A stretch of 64,000 nucleotides of DNA, taken from Arthrobacter sp. CJ23 (GTDB lineage Bacteria > Actinomycetota > Actinomycetes > Actinomycetales > Micrococcaceae). The translations under genes and the position numbers were made by a program. Location: contig NZ_CP102950.1 in the NCBI RefSeq assembly GCF_024741795.1, forward strand, positions 186,001 through 250,000, read 5' to 3'. Each line of letters starts with the position of its first letter. Within the stretch, counting starts at the first letter, position 1. Below are positions 45,462-54,750 of this stretch, one piece after another. The notes beneath the pieces are model-generated. The model saw only the letters and a program-made list of their open reading frames with translations. It had not been told where the DNA came from and made no database searches.

Positions 45462-46991
45462 TTATTCCTTCTCTTGGGTCATGTAGTGCATGAGGGATTC
45501 CTGGGAGGCCTCGGCGATGGGGAGTTCACCCGTGACGTGGCCGGCGGACAGGGTGTAGATCCGGTCGCAAATGCCCAGGAGCTCGGGGAGCTCCGAGGAG
45601 ATGACGATGACGGCTTTTCCCTGGGCGGCGAGCCCGGCGATGATCGTGTAGATCTCGTACTTGGCCCCGACGTCGATGCCGCGCGTGGGTTCGTCAAGGA
45701 TCAGCACATCGGGGTCCGAAAACATCCATTTGCTGAGGACCACTTTTTGCTGGTTGCCGCCGGAGAGTTTTCCGGTGATGGCGCCCACCGACGGTGCCTT
45801 GATGTTCATGCTGGTCCGGTAGCCGTTGGCCACCGTGGCCTCCCGGTTCTTGTCCACCCAGCCGCGCTTGGCGAGCTTGGGGAGGGCCGCCATGGAAATG
45901 TTGCGTTGGATGTCCTCGATGAGGTTCAGGCCGTAGTGTTTGCGGTCCTCGGTGGCATAGGCGATGCCGTGGCGGATGGCGTCCGGGACAGTGGAGGTGT
46001 TGATTTCTTTGCCGTGCTTGAACACTTTCCCGGACACGGCCCGGCCGTAGCTGCGGCCGAAGACGCTCATGGCCAATTCCGTGCGGCCGGCCCCCATGAG
46101 GCCGGCGAGTCCCACCACTTCGCCCTTGCGGACGCTCAGGCTGGCGTTGTGCACCACCGTGCGGCTGTGGTCCTGCGGATGCTGGACCGTCCAGTCCTCT
46201 ATCCGGAGGACTTCCTGGCCGATCTGCGGATCACGCTCGGGGTAGAGGCTGTCCAGGTCCCGGCCGACCATGCCGCGGATGATCCGTTCCTGGGTGATCT
46301 GGCCCTGGTCCACGCGCAGGGTCTCGATGGACTTGCCGTCCCGGATGATGGTGACGGCGTCGGCCACCTTGCGGATTTCGTTGAGTTTGTGGCTGATGAT
46401 GATGCTGGTGACGCCCTGCCCCTTCAGGTGCAGGATGAGATCCAGGAGGTGGCCGGAATCCTCGTCGTTCAGGGCCGCGGTGGGCTCGTCCAGGATCAGC
46501 AGCTTCACCTGCTTGGACAGCGCCTTGGCAATTTCGACGAGCTGCTGCTTGCCCACGCTGATGTGCTGGATGGGGGTGGCGGGGTTTTCGCTCAGGCCTA
46601 CCCGGGCCAGCAGCTTGCTGGCTTCCAGATTGGTCTTCCGCCAGTCCACCCAACCGCGCGAGGCCAGTTCGTTTCCCAGGAAGATGTTCTCCGCGATGGA
46701 CAGGTACGGGCTCAGGGCCAGTTCCTGGTGGATGATGACGATCCCACGCTTTTCGCTGTCGCTGATGGACCCGAAGCCGCATGGTTCATTCTCGAAGAGG
46801 ATTTCCCCATCGAAAGTGTTGTGCGCGTAGACGCCGGAGAGCACCTTCATCAGGGTGGATTTGCCTGCCCCGTTTTCGCCGCAGATCGCGTGGACTTCGC
46901 CGCGGTTCACGTCCAGGGTGACGTCCTGGAGGGCTTTGACGCCGGGGAAGGTCTTGGTGATTCCCCGCATCTGGAGGATGGGTACGTTCAT
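45462..46991 (-). CDS. mmsA: Multiple-monosaccharide ABC transporter ATP-binding protein (MmsA/GguA type)
   Basis: Cytoplasmic ATPase subunit with two fused nucleotide-binding domains, 509 residues from ATG 46991; the frame extends upstream but adds non-conserved residues. The first domain has Walker [10 protein letters not shown], the signature [15 protein letters not shown] and Walker [12 protein letters not shown]; the second has [14 protein letters not shown] and [14 protein letters not shown] with a degenerate Walker A, as usual for sugar importers of this family. It lies between the binding-protein and permease genes, after a hairpin that may lower its expression relative to the binding protein. 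Confidence 0.94.
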   Translation of the reverse strand: MNVPILQMRGITKTFPGVKALQDVTLDVNRGEVHAICGENGAGKSTLMKVLSGVYAHNTFDGEILFENEPCGFGSISDSEKRGIVIIHQELALSPYLSIAENIFLGNELASRGWVDWRKTNLEASKLLARVGLSENPATPIQHISVGKQQLVEIAKALSKQVKLLILDEPTAALNDEDSGHLLDLILHLKGQGVTSIIISHKLNEIRKVADAVTIIRDGKSIETLRVDQGQITQERIIRGMVGRDLDSLYPERDPQIGQEVLRIEDWTVQHPQDHSRTVVHNASLSVRKGEVVGLAGLMGAGRTELAMSVFGRSYGRAVSGKVFKHGKEINTSTVPDAIRHGIAYATEDRKHYGLNLIEDIQRNISMAALPKLAKRGWVDKNREATVANGYRTSMNIKAPSVGAITGKLSGGNQQKVVLSKWMFSDPDVLILDEPTRGIDVGAKYEIYTIIAGLAAQGKAVIVISSELPELLGICDRIYTLSAGHVTGELPIAEASQESLMHYMTQEKE

Positions 46992-47020
46992 GGTCAATTC
47001 CCATTGATTGGTTCGATAGG

Positions 47021-47048
47021 CAGGGGCCCTGCGATTGCAGGGCCCCTG
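47021..47048 (-). terminator. Perfect intergenic hairpin between chvE-like and mmsA genes
   Basis: CAGGGGCCCTGC / GCAGGGCCCCTG, 12 bp with a GATT loop, in the 76-nt gap after the binding-protein gene. No T-run follows on the minus strand. Likely a partial terminator or mRNA-stabilising stem. Confidence 0.7.
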
Positions 47049-47067
47049 TGTGCTCAAGCCGCCGCTG

Positions 47068-48189
47068 CTACTTGATATCGGCGTCCGTGTAGTAACCGGA
47101 GTCGATGAGTTCCTGCTTGTAGTTGCCCTTCGTGATGATGACGGACTTCAGCAGGTAGGCCGGGACCACCTTGACCTTGTTGTTGTAGGTCTTGGAGTCA
47201 TTGACTTCCGGCTGAGTGCCCTTGAGCACGGCGTCCACCATCTTCACGGCCTGCTCGCCAAGCTTGCGCGTGTCCTTGAAGATGGTTGAGTACTGCTCGC
47301 CGCCCACGATCGACTTCACGGAACCCTTTTCGGCGTCCTGGCCGGTGATCACCGGAAGGCTGCCCTTGGAGTAGCCGCCGGTGCTGGTGAGCGCGGAGAT
47401 GATGCCGATCGACAGTCCGTCATAGGGCGACAGCACGCCGTCGAGCTTCTTGCCCGGGCCGTAGGCCGCGGTGAGGATGTCTTCCATCCTCTTCTGTGCG
47501 GTTGCCGCCTGCCAGCGCAGGATGGCGGCCTGCTCGAACTTCGTCTGTCCGCTGGGTACCTTGAGGGTTCCGGCGTCCAGGTACGGCTTCAGGGTGTCCA
47601 TGGCGCCGGTCCAGAAGAAGTTCGCGTTATTGTCATCCGGGCTGCCCGCGAACAGCTCCACATTGAACGGGCCCTTGCCCTCGATCTTCTTGCCGGAAGC
47701 ATCCACCAAGCCCAGACCGGTCAGCAGCGAGGTCGCCTGCTGGACGCCCACCTGGTAGTTGTCGAAGGTGGTGTAGTAGTCCACGTCCGGGGTGCCGTTG
47801 ATCAACCGGTCGTAGGCGATGACCTTGACGTTCTGTTCCTTGGCCTTCGCCAGGACGCTCGTCAGCGTGGTGCCGTCGATCGCGGCGATGATCAGGGACT
47901 TGGCGCCCTTGGTCAGCATGTTCTCGATCTGCGAGACCTGGGTGGGAATGTCATCGTTGGCATACTGGAGGTCGGTCTTGTAGCCGAGCTTGGCCAGGGA
48001 ATCCGAGACGTTCTTGCCGTCCGCGATCCACCGCTCGGAGGTCTGTGTGGGCATGGAGATGCCCACCAGCGCACCGGCGGTGTCCGTGCTGGTGTTCGCG
48101 GCGGCGCCGGTCCGGCTGCCGCAGCCGGTGGCCCCTACTGTAACGGCCAGGACGACGGCGACGGCGCCCAGGAGTTTCTTGATTCTCAC
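47068..48189 (-). CDS. chvE: ChvE-type sugar-binding lipoprotein
   Basis: Extracellular substrate-binding protein of 373 residues that feeds MmsAB. GTG 48189 has AGGAG upstream and places a lipoprotein signal at the N-terminus ([24 protein letters not shown]). The mature part has the ChvE patterns [59 protein letters not shown] and [26 protein letters not shown]. ChvE proteins bind aldoses such as arabinose, galactose and glucose. A perfect operator palindrome and a CRP-type site precede it. Confidence 0.92.
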   Translation of the reverse strand: MRIKKLLGAVAVVLAVTVGATGCGSRTGAAANTSTDTAGALVGISMPTQTSERWIADGKNVSDSLAKLGYKTDLQYANDDIPTQVSQIENMLTKGAKSLIIAAIDGTTLTSVLAKAKEQNVKVIAYDRLINGTPDVDYYTTFDNYQVGVQQATSLLTGLGLVDASGKKIEGKGPFNVELFAGSPDDNNANFFWTGAMDTLKPYLDAGTLKVPSGQTKFEQAAILRWQAATAQKRMEDILTAAYGPGKKLDGVLSPYDGLSIGIISALTSTGGYSKGSLPVITGQDAEKGSVKSIVGGEQYSTIFKDTRKLGEQAVKMVDAVLKGTQPEVNDSKTYNNKVKVVPAYLLKSVIITKGNYKQELIDSGYYTDADIK

Positions 48190-48284
48190 GTTGCTTCTCC
48201 TTTCGTGGCCTGTGGGCCACGAATCGGTGCTTGAGCGGAAAGCCAGATGCTTTCCGCCGGGGACTCCGGCAGCGCCAACATCTC

Positions 48285-48298
48285 TGTTAGCGCTAACA
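48285..48298. promoter_or_regulatory. LacI-type operator in front of chvE
   Basis: TGTTAGCGCTAACA is a perfect 14-bp palindrome, the most symmetric of the four operators. On the minus strand it lies just past a promoter (TTGATT-N17-TACTAT), overlapping or close to the transcription start. Confidence 0.85.
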
Positions 48299-48307
48299 AC
48301 CACGGAA

Positions 48308-48336
48308 ATAGTATCCCTGGACGGCCTGTGAATCAA
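48308..48336 (-). promoter_or_regulatory. chvE promoter
   Basis: Reading the minus strand, TTGATT and TACTAT (48313 down to 48308) are separated by 17 nt. Transcription would start near 48301, about 110 nt before the GTG start, just ahead of the operator. Confidence 0.65.
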
Positions 48337-48342
48337 ATCACA
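48327..48342. promoter_or_regulatory. CRP/GlxR-type binding site
   Basis: TGTGAATCAAATCACA matches the CRP consensus TGTGA-N6-TCACA at every defined base. It overlaps the -35 region of the chvE promoter, centred around -34. It suggests control by a cAMP-receptor-type regulator, as GlxR does in related actinobacteria. Confidence 0.72.
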
Positions 48343-48374
48343 TTTTGATCAAGGCCGCCATTTTGCATGCTGGA

Positions 48375-49826
48375 TTACGGGCGCAGGAAGAACGTGGCTG
48401 CCGGCTTGTCCTGCTTGCCCACCTTGCCCAGTGCGAGAACGCCCTGTTGGAGGAGCAGGTAGGAGCCCGGGTAGTCGAGCGATTCAAAGGAGGCGCCAGC
48501 GGCGTCCGAAAGGCCGCTCCGTAGCACGAAGCCCGACGACGAGCCTTCCGTGGATGAGATGGTGACCGCTGGGCCCTGCACTCGGAGGTAGCGCCCCTTG
48601 GTCAGCACCGGTTCGATGATGACCGAGTTTTTCCTGCCGTAGCCGGGGGCCAGGCGGAACTGCGAGGCTCCCGTTGAGGGGGAGGCGGCGGCAGCGATGG
48701 CCGTGCCGTCGTGGGCCAGGAAGGTGCCCGGGGCGGAGGCAGGTTCAAGGCGGACCGGCAGCTCGCCGTCGCCCACCGGAACACCGAAATCGGGCGTGCC
48801 GTCCGCGTTCCAGTACAAGCGCTGGACGCGTGCGTGCCGGTTGTGGTCGTAGAGCGGGTCGCCGGTGATGTTGTGGTAGGACCGGGCGTGGTAGACGAGC
48901 ATGTCGTTGCCCGCCTCATCGGTGGTGAAGGAGTTATGCCCGGGACCGTATTGCTTTGAGCCCTCCGAGGTGACGAAGACGGGGGTGGGCGTCTTGGTCC
49001 AGGACGCTGCGTTGAGCAGATCGGCGTTTGCATCCGCCGTCAGCAGGCCCATGCAGTAGTTGGCGTCCGTGGCGCTGGCGGAGAAGGTGACAAAGATGCG
49101 GCCGTTCCGCTTGATCACGGCCGGTCCCTCGTTCACCTTGTATCCGCGGGTCTCCCAGTTCATGGTCGGAACGGCAATGCGGACCGGGGCGCTGGAAAGG
49201 GTGGACGGTGAGGACATGGAGGCGATGAAGAGGCTCGAGTTCACGCCAGTATCGCTCTGCGCCCAGAGCAGGTAGCGCGTGCCCGCGTGCTCGAAGGTGG
49301 TGGCATCCAGCGAGAATGTGTCGGCATGGGTGAGCACCCGGACCGGGGGTTCCCAGACGGCCGTGGTGGGGTCGGCGGCGTCCGTGGAAATGACGTAGAT
49401 CCGCACGCGGAACACATCGTTGCTGTCGCCGGCCGCGAAGTAGATGTGCCATTTCCCGTCGAAGTGGTGCAGTTCCGGGGCCCAGATGTGGCCGCCCATG
49501 GTTCCGGTGGCAGGCCGCGTCCACACCACCGTTTCCTGGGAGCTGCCCAGCCCGGCGATGGTGGGCGAAGAACGGATGATGATGCGGTTGTACTCGGGCA
49601 CGGAGCCGGTGAAGTAGTACCTGCCGTCCGTGTGCTTCATCAGCCAGGGGTCCGCCCGCTGTGGAACAACCGGGTTGATCAGGGGAGCGGCGTCGGCGGC
49701 GGCGGCGGAGGGGGCGGCAAGCATGGCGGCGCCTCCGGCTCCCGCGAGGGCAAGCGCGGCGGCTGCGGCGGTCCCGGAACCGAGGAACATCCGGCGGGAC
49801 AGGTGGTGGCTGACGGGATCATTCAT
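48375..49826 (-). CDS. Secreted GH43 arabinosidase with C-terminal AbfB-like domain
   Basis: Extracellular glycoside hydrolase of 483 residues, probably an exo-acting alpha-L-arabinofuranosidase or arabinanase. ATG 49826 starts a Tat-like signal (SRRMFLG, then an Ala-rich stretch). The five-bladed GH43 propeller shows PVVPQRADPW (catalytic base Asp59), MGGHIWAPELHH and NEGPAVIK (the Glu is the probable acid). The C-terminal ~130 residues (VRLEPASAPGTFLAHDG ... FESLDYPGSYLLLQQG) resemble an AbfB/CBM42 arabinose-binding trefoil. It closes the ytfQRT-yjfF operon after an 89-nt gap, tying enzyme and importer together. Confidence 0.87.
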   Translation of the reverse strand: MNDPVSHHLSRRMFLGSGTAAAAALALAGAGGAAMLAAPSAAAADAAPLINPVVPQRADPWLMKHTDGRYYFTGSVPEYNRIIIRSSPTIAGLGSSQETVVWTRPATGTMGGHIWAPELHHFDGKWHIYFAAGDSNDVFRVRIYVISTDAADPTTAVWEPPVRVLTHADTFSLDATTFEHAGTRYLLWAQSDTGVNSSLFIASMSSPSTLSSAPVRIAVPTMNWETRGYKVNEGPAVIKRNGRIFVTFSASATDANYCMGLLTADANADLLNAASWTKTPTPVFVTSEGSKQYGPGHNSFTTDEAGNDMLVYHARSYHNITGDPLYDHNRHARVQRLYWNADGTPDFGVPVGDGELPVRLEPASAPGTFLAHDGTAIAAAASPSTGASQFRLAPGYGRKNSVIIEPVLTKGRYLRVQGPAVTISSTEGSSSGFVLRSGLSDAAGASFESLDYPGSYLLLQQGVLALGKVGKQDKPAATFFLRP

Positions 49827-49915
49827 GCTGAAGGGGTCCTTTCGTCGTGCGGAAAACAATTCGGAAAACATCTGCGGAGAACGTGCAGAGAATCAGTGCG
49901 GAAAAGAGCGGTGGG

Positions 49916-50932
49916 TCAGTGCGCCTTCCTGGCAAAGAGCCGTTGCAGCAGGATGAAGACGAGGAGCAGGCCGCCGATGACGATCTTCGTCCACCAGGAA
50001 CTGAGGGTGCCGTCGTAGGCGATGAACGTCTGGACGATCCCGAGCACCAGCACGCCCACCACCGAGCCGAGGACATAGCCGGTTCCGCCGGTCAGCAGGG
50101 TGCCCCCGATGACCACCGCGGCGATCGCATCCAGTTCCATGCCCTGGGCGGCGAGGCTGTAGCCGGAGAGGCTGTAGAAGGAGAACAGGATGCCGGCGAT
50201 CGCGGAGCACAGGCCGCTCAGGACGTAGACCAGGACCTTGGTGCCCTTTACCGGCAGGCCCATGAGTATGGCGGAGTGTTCGTTGCCGCCGATCGCGTAG
50301 ACGGTCCGGCCAAAGCGCGTGTGGTGCAGGACGAAGAAGGCCACGGCCACCACCCCGAGGGCCAGGAGCACGCCCGGTGAGACGAAGAGGTCCCCGGGCA
50401 GGGGGATCTGGGCCTGCGCCATGCCGGTGAAGAACCCTTCGGTGACGGGGATCGAGTCCAGGCTGATGACGTAGCACAGGCCGCGGGCGAGGAACATGCC
50501 GGCCAGCGTGACGATGAAGGGCTGGATGTCGAAATACTGGATGATCAGCCCCATCAGCAGCCCCATCCCGCCGCCAATGAGCAGCACCAGGGCAATGACG
50601 GCCCCGGCGTTCCAGCCCTGCTGCAGCAGCGTGGCGCCCACCATCATGGACAGCGCGACGACGGCCCCCACCGAAAGATCGATGCCACCGGTGAGGATCA
50701 CGAACGTCATGCCGACGGCGAGAACGATCAGGAAGGTGTTGTCGATGAAGAGGTTCAGGAAAACCTGGCCGGAGAGGAAGCTGGGGTACATTCCGGATCC
50801 CACGGCGAACATTGCGATGAACAGGCCCACGGTGGCAAGCGTCGGCGCATAGCGGGCGCCGCCACGCAGGCGGCTGCGGGCCGGTGTCGGGCTCTTGGCG
50901 GTGAGGGGCGTAAGCGTGGAGAGGAGGGACAT
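49916..50932 (-). CDS. yjfF: Sugar ABC transporter permease (YjfF type)
   Basis: Membrane subunit, 338 residues, second permease of a galactofuranose/arabinofuranose-type importer. ATG 50932 shares one base with the upstream ytfT stop (TGATG); GTG 50935 is an alternative. The family signature VGMTFVILTGGIDLSVGAVVALS and the loop RFGRTVYAIGGNEHSAILMGL are present, with 8-10 hydrophobic segments. Confidence 0.92.
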   Translation of the reverse strand: MSLLSTLTPLTAKSPTPARSRLRGGARYAPTLATVGLFIAMFAVGSGMYPSFLSGQVFLNLFIDNTFLIVLAVGMTFVILTGGIDLSVGAVVALSMMVGATLLQQGWNAGAVIALVLLIGGGMGLLMGLIIQYFDIQPFIVTLAGMFLARGLCYVISLDSIPVTEGFFTGMAQAQIPLPGDLFVSPGVLLALGVVAVAFFVLHHTRFGRTVYAIGGNEHSAILMGLPVKGTKVLVYVLSGLCSAIAGILFSFYSLSGYSLAAQGMELDAIAAVVIGGTLLTGGTGYVLGSVVGVLVLGIVQTFIAYDGTLSSWWTKIVIGGLLLVFILLQRLFARKAH

Positions 50933-51963
50933 CACAGTGCGACCTTTTCCTTTGCGGCGGGCTTGGGTGCTGCCTTGAGGCTGCCGAGCAGCTTCCGGGC
51001 CTTCGGCGCCTGGAGCAGGCAAACCGTGATCACAACGAGGGCCTTGAAGACCAGGGTCACTTCAGGCGGGATCCCGAGGGTGTAGACGGTGGTGGTCAGA
51101 GTCTGGATGATGAAGGCCCCGACGACGGTGCCCACCAGCGTGTAGCGCCCGCCTGCAAGCGAGGTTCCGCCGATGACCACCGCCAGGATGGCGTCCATTT
51201 CGATGTAGAGGCCCGCGTTGTTGGCATCGGCGGCCGTGACGTTGGAACTGATCATGAGGCCCGCGACGGCGGCGCAGACCGCGCTGAAGATGTAGGCAAC
51301 CCAGATGATGTTCCGCGAGCGGAGCCCGGCGAGGCGGCTTGCGACGGGATTGATGCCGACGGCCTCGATCAGGGTTCCCAGTGCGGTACGCCGGGTCAGG
51401 ATGGCCGCCAGGATGAACACGGCTGCCGTGATCAGGATGGAAATCGGAAGGGTGAACAGGTACCCGGCGCCGATGGACTTGTAGTGGTCGTTGGACACGG
51501 AAACGATCTGGCCGCCGGTGATGAGCTGGGCGATGCCGCGGCCTGCCGTCATGAGCACCAGGGTGGCAATGATGGGCTGTACGCCGATAGTGGAGACCAG
51601 GAAACCGTTCCAGACTCCAAGGGTGAGGCCGGCGATCACGGCGATGAGGACCGCCATGGCTGCCGTCACCGGGGAGGCGGGCTCGGGTGAGCCGGCGATG
51701 TAGGCGCACGATGCCGCGCCGGCGATCGCCACCACTGCGCCCACGGAAAGGTCGATACCCCGGGTCGCGATGACCAGGGTCATCCCGAGCGCAATGAGGA
51801 TCGTGGGGGCGCCGTTGCGCATGATGTCGATGACGCTGCCGTAGAGATGGCCGTCCTGCATCCTGAGGCTGAGGAAGTCGGGCCGGAAGACCTGGTTCAC
51901 CAGCAGCAACGCTGCGAGGGCGATGACCGGCCAGTCGAGGCGGTGCTTGAGAATCGATTTCAC
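50932..51963 (-). CDS. ytfT: Sugar ABC transporter permease (YtfT type)
   Basis: First permease subunit, 343 residues. GTG 51963 overlaps the ytfR stop (GTGA). Signature LGMTLVIATRGIDLSVGAVVAIAG and loop RTALGTLIEAVGINPVASRLAGL match the BPD_transp_2 permeases. It would pair with YjfF as a heterodimeric channel. Confidence 0.93.
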   Translation of the reverse strand: MKSILKHRLDWPVIALAALLLVNQVFRPDFLSLRMQDGHLYGSVIDIMRNGAPTILIALGMTLVIATRGIDLSVGAVVAIAGAASCAYIAGSPEPASPVTAAMAVLIAVIAGLTLGVWNGFLVSTIGVQPIIATLVLMTAGRGIAQLITGGQIVSVSNDHYKSIGAGYLFTLPISILITAAVFILAAILTRRTALGTLIEAVGINPVASRLAGLRSRNIIWVAYIFSAVCAAVAGLMISSNVTAADANNAGLYIEMDAILAVVIGGTSLAGGRYTLVGTVVGAFIIQTLTTTVYTLGIPPEVTLVFKALVVITVCLLQAPKARKLLGSLKAAPKPAAKEKVAL

Positions 51964-53486
51964 TGGGTGCCTCCGGCGATGACCGTCATGACGTCTTCCA
52001 CAGAGACGTCGTCGTTGTGGATTTCGGCGACCATGAGCCTGTCCTTGATGACCGCCACGCGGTCGCTCAGGCGCAGTACTTCCTCCAGTTCGGAGGAGAT
52101 GAAGAGGATGGACATGCCTTCGCCTGCAAGCTTGTTGACGAGCTTCTGGATCTGGGTCTTGGCTCCGATGTCGATGCCTCGGGTGGGTTCGTCGAGGATC
52201 AGCAGCTCGGGCGAGGTGACCAGCCAGCGGGCCAGGAGGACCTTCTGCTGGTTTCCGCCGCTCAGGTTGCGGATCAGCGCATCGGGGTTGGCCGGCCGGA
52301 TGTCCAGGGCCTCGATGTATTCGGCCACCAGCTCATCCTGGACGCGGCGGGGGATACGGCGCGCCCAGCCTAGGCTCGCCTGCATTGCGAGCACCAGGTT
52401 GTCCCGCACGGTCAGGTCTCCTATGAGCCCTTCCTCCTTGCGGTCTTCCGAGCAGAACCCGATGCGATTGTCGATGGCGGCACGTGGGGAACGGATCTTT
52501 TGGCGCGCGCCCTTGATTCTGATGGCGCCCTCGTCGGCCCTGTCGGCGCCGAAAACGAGCCGGGCAATCTCGGTCCGGCCGGCACCGAGTAGTCCGGCCA
52601 GGCCCACTACCTCACCGGGGTGGATGGACAGATTAACGTTTGCCACCGATCCCTTCCGGCCGAGGCCCTCGGCCTCGAAGAATGGTGTCACCCCGGCGCC
52701 GGTGCCTGCACGCGTGCGGGCGGGGGCCTGGTCCAGCTCGGCCAGGGCCTCCATTTCCTTGCCGATCATCTTGGAGATGAGGCCCATCCGGGAAAGATCC
52801 CGGGTGCGGTATTCGCCCACGAGTTTTCCGTTTCGGAGCACCGTCATGCGGTCGGAGATCTCGTAGACCTGTTCCAGGAAGTGGGAGACGAACAGGATGG
52901 CAACCCCGCGGTCCCGGAGGTCCCTGATGACGCGGAACAGCTGCTTGACTTCGTCGGCATCCAGGCTGGACGTCGGCTCGTCCAGGATGAGGACCTTGGC
53001 GTTGATCTCCACCGAGCGGGCGATGGCGATCAGCTGCTGGACGGCGATGGAGTGGGTGGACAGGAGGGATCCGGGATCAACGTGGTCCAAGTGCAGTTCG
53101 GCCAGGACCTCGCGGGTCCGGGACCGCACGCCCTTCCAGTCAATGGAGCCGCGGCGGCGCGGCTCGCGGCCGAGCAGCACGTTTTCTTCAACACTGAGGT
53201 TCGGGCAGAGGTTGACTTCCTGGTAGACGGTGCTGATGCCGGCCGCCTGTGACTCTCCTGGTGTCGAGAACCGCTTCGGCTCGCCGAGGACCTTGATGGT
53301 GCCGGAGTCAATGTTGTACACGCCGGTCAGGGCCTTGATCAGTGTGGACTTGCCCGCACCGTTCTCGCCCATCAGGGCGTGGACTTCACCTTGAAAGAGG
53401 CGGAAGTCCACGCCGTCGAGCGCTTTGACCCCCGGGAATCCAATGGCTATGCCGGTCATTTCGACGACCGGAACGATTTCGTTCAT
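51960..53486 (-). CDS. ytfR: Sugar ABC transporter ATP-binding protein (YtfR type)
   Basis: Cytoplasmic double-ATPase subunit of 508 residues. The first domain has GENGAGKST, then a degenerate signature (STHSIAVQQLIAIARS) and [11 protein letters not shown]; the second has [16 protein letters not shown] and [14 protein letters not shown]. Start ATG 53486 has only GAGG almost touching the start codon, so translation may be weak, matching the low stoichiometry needed relative to the binding protein. Confidence 0.93.
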   Translation of the reverse strand: MNEIVPVVEMTGIAIGFPGVKALDGVDFRLFQGEVHALMGENGAGKSTLIKALTGVYNIDSGTIKVLGEPKRFSTPGESQAAGISTVYQEVNLCPNLSVEENVLLGREPRRRGSIDWKGVRSRTREVLAELHLDHVDPGSLLSTHSIAVQQLIAIARSVEINAKVLILDEPTSSLDADEVKQLFRVIRDLRDRGVAILFVSHFLEQVYEISDRMTVLRNGKLVGEYRTRDLSRMGLISKMIGKEMEALAELDQAPARTRAGTGAGVTPFFEAEGLGRKGSVANVNLSIHPGEVVGLAGLLGAGRTEIARLVFGADRADEGAIRIKGARQKIRSPRAAIDNRIGFCSEDRKEEGLIGDLTVRDNLVLAMQASLGWARRIPRRVQDELVAEYIEALDIRPANPDALIRNLSGGNQQKVLLARWLVTSPELLILDEPTRGIDIGAKTQIQKLVNKLAGEGMSILFISSELEEVLRLSDRVAVIKDRLMVAEIHNDDVSVEDVMTVIAGGTQ

Positions 53487-53543
53487 CCTCGTGTCTTTTC
53501 TGTTCTAGGTCTGCCGTGCCGCGGGTGGCCGGGCTTTGGTGTG

Positions 53544-53574
53544 CCGTGCGGCGGCGGTATCCGCCGCCGCACGG
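53544..53574 (-). terminator. Perfect intergenic hairpin between ytfQ and ytfR
   Basis: CCGTGCGGCGGCGG / CCGCCGCCGCACGG, 14 bp with a 3-nt loop, in the 107-nt gap. No T-run. It mirrors the hairpin after the chvE gene and probably attenuates or protects the binding-protein message. Confidence 0.72.
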
Positions 53575-53593
53575 ACGTTCAGGGAGCCGCGGC

Positions 53594-54574
53594 TTAGTAC
53601 TGGCGGCTGGCCAGGGCCTGCTTGGCCTGCTCCGGAGTGAAGGTGGCCTCCTCGGTGACCACGCGCTCGGGCACGGTTTCACCGGCGAGTACCTTCTTGG
53701 CGAGCTCCATGAGCTGGTCGCCGAGCATCGGGCTGCACTCGACGATGAAGTTGATCTTGCCGGTGCTCAGTGCGGTCATGCCGTCCTTCACGGCGTCAAT
53801 CGTGATGATCTTGATGTCCTTGCCCGGAACCTTGCCGGCAGCTTCGATCGCTTCGATGGCGCCCAGGCCCTCGTCGTCGTTGTGGGCGAACACAACATCG
53901 ATGTCGGCGTTGTTCTTGAGGAACGCCTCCATGACCTGCTTGCCGCCGCTGCGCGTGAAATCGCCGCTCTGCGAAGCCACGATCTTCAGCTTCGGGTTTG
54001 CCTTGATGGCTTCCTCGAATCCTGCCTTGCGGTCATTGGCCGGCGCGGAGCCGGTGGTGCCTTGGATCTCGACGATGTTGACGGTGTCGCTCGCGGACTT
54101 GGAGTCCTCCACCAGCCAGGCGCCGGCCTTCTTGCCCTCCTCCACGAAATCGGAACCGAGGAAGGTCTTGTAGAGGGACTTGTCCGGCGAGTCCACGGCC
54201 CGGTCCGTCAGGATGACCGGAATGTTGGCGTTCTTGGCTTCCTTCAGCACCGTGTCCCAGCCTGATTCCACCACCGGCGAGAAGGCGATGACATCGACCT
54301 TCTGCTGGATGTAGGAGCGGATCGCCTTGATCTGGTTTTCCTGCTTCTGCTGGGCGTCGGAGAACTTCAGATCGACGCCGGCCTTCTTGGCCGAGTCCTG
54401 CACGGACTTGGTGTTGGCGGTCCGCCAGCCGCTTTCGGCGCCCACCTGGGCGAAGCCCATGGTGATCTTGTCGCCGGAGTTGCCGGCAGCGGTGCCGGCG
54501 CCGGCGGTTCCACCGCAGGCAGTGAGGGCAAGCATTGATGCGGCGGCCACCGCAAGCAGGGATTTCTTAAACAA
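53594..54574 (-). CDS. ytfQ: Sugar-binding lipoprotein (YtfQ type)
   Basis: Extracellular binding protein of 326 residues. It starts with TTG at 54574, chosen because GGGAGG lies 5 nt upstream and the following residues form a lipoprotein signal (FKKSLLAVAAASMLALTACG). Diagnostic stretches: MGFAQVGAESGWRTANTKS, FSPVVESGWDTVL, PVILTDRAVDSPDKSLYKTF, VVFAHNDDEGLGAIEA and FIVECSPMLGDQL, as in E. coli YtfQ, which binds furanose sugars. With GH51/GH43/GH127 enzymes around it, arabinofuranose is a reasonable substrate guess. Confidence 0.93.
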   Translation of the reverse strand: MFKKSLLAVAAASMLALTACGGTAGAGTAAGNSGDKITMGFAQVGAESGWRTANTKSVQDSAKKAGVDLKFSDAQQKQENQIKAIRSYIQQKVDVIAFSPVVESGWDTVLKEAKNANIPVILTDRAVDSPDKSLYKTFLGSDFVEEGKKAGAWLVEDSKSASDTVNIVEIQGTTGSAPANDRKAGFEEAIKANPKLKIVASQSGDFTRSGGKQVMEAFLKNNADIDVVFAHNDDEGLGAIEAIEAAGKVPGKDIKIITIDAVKDGMTALSTGKINFIVECSPMLGDQLMELAKKVLAGETVPERVVTEEATFTPEQAKQALASRQY

Positions 54575-54662
54575 AACAACCTCCCGGAAGCGTAGTTACA
54601 TGCAGGCGGGAGACTTCAAACACCGCCATTGCTGCAAGTGAGCTGATGAGCTCTGCGAGCAA

Positions 54663-54692
54663 TTGTGAACGCTAACAACTGGGCCGTCAAGT
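54663..54692 (-). promoter_or_regulatory. ytfQ promoter with LacI-type operator
   Basis: On the minus strand TTGACG-N17-CACAAT contains the operator TTGTTAGCGTTCACAA (plus-strand form TTGTGAACGCTAACAA, 54663-54678) in spacer and -10 box. The arrangement is the same as at araB. Confidence 0.82.
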
Positions 54693-54750
54693 GGCACTTG
54701 TCACAATTTCACTTCGACCATGACGGCGCTGTTGATCTTCGGCGGGCCTC

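Noticed and set aside
45474..47075. Plus-strand open frame opposite mmsA
   Set aside because: Shadow of a well-supported ABC ATPase; the translation has no family features.
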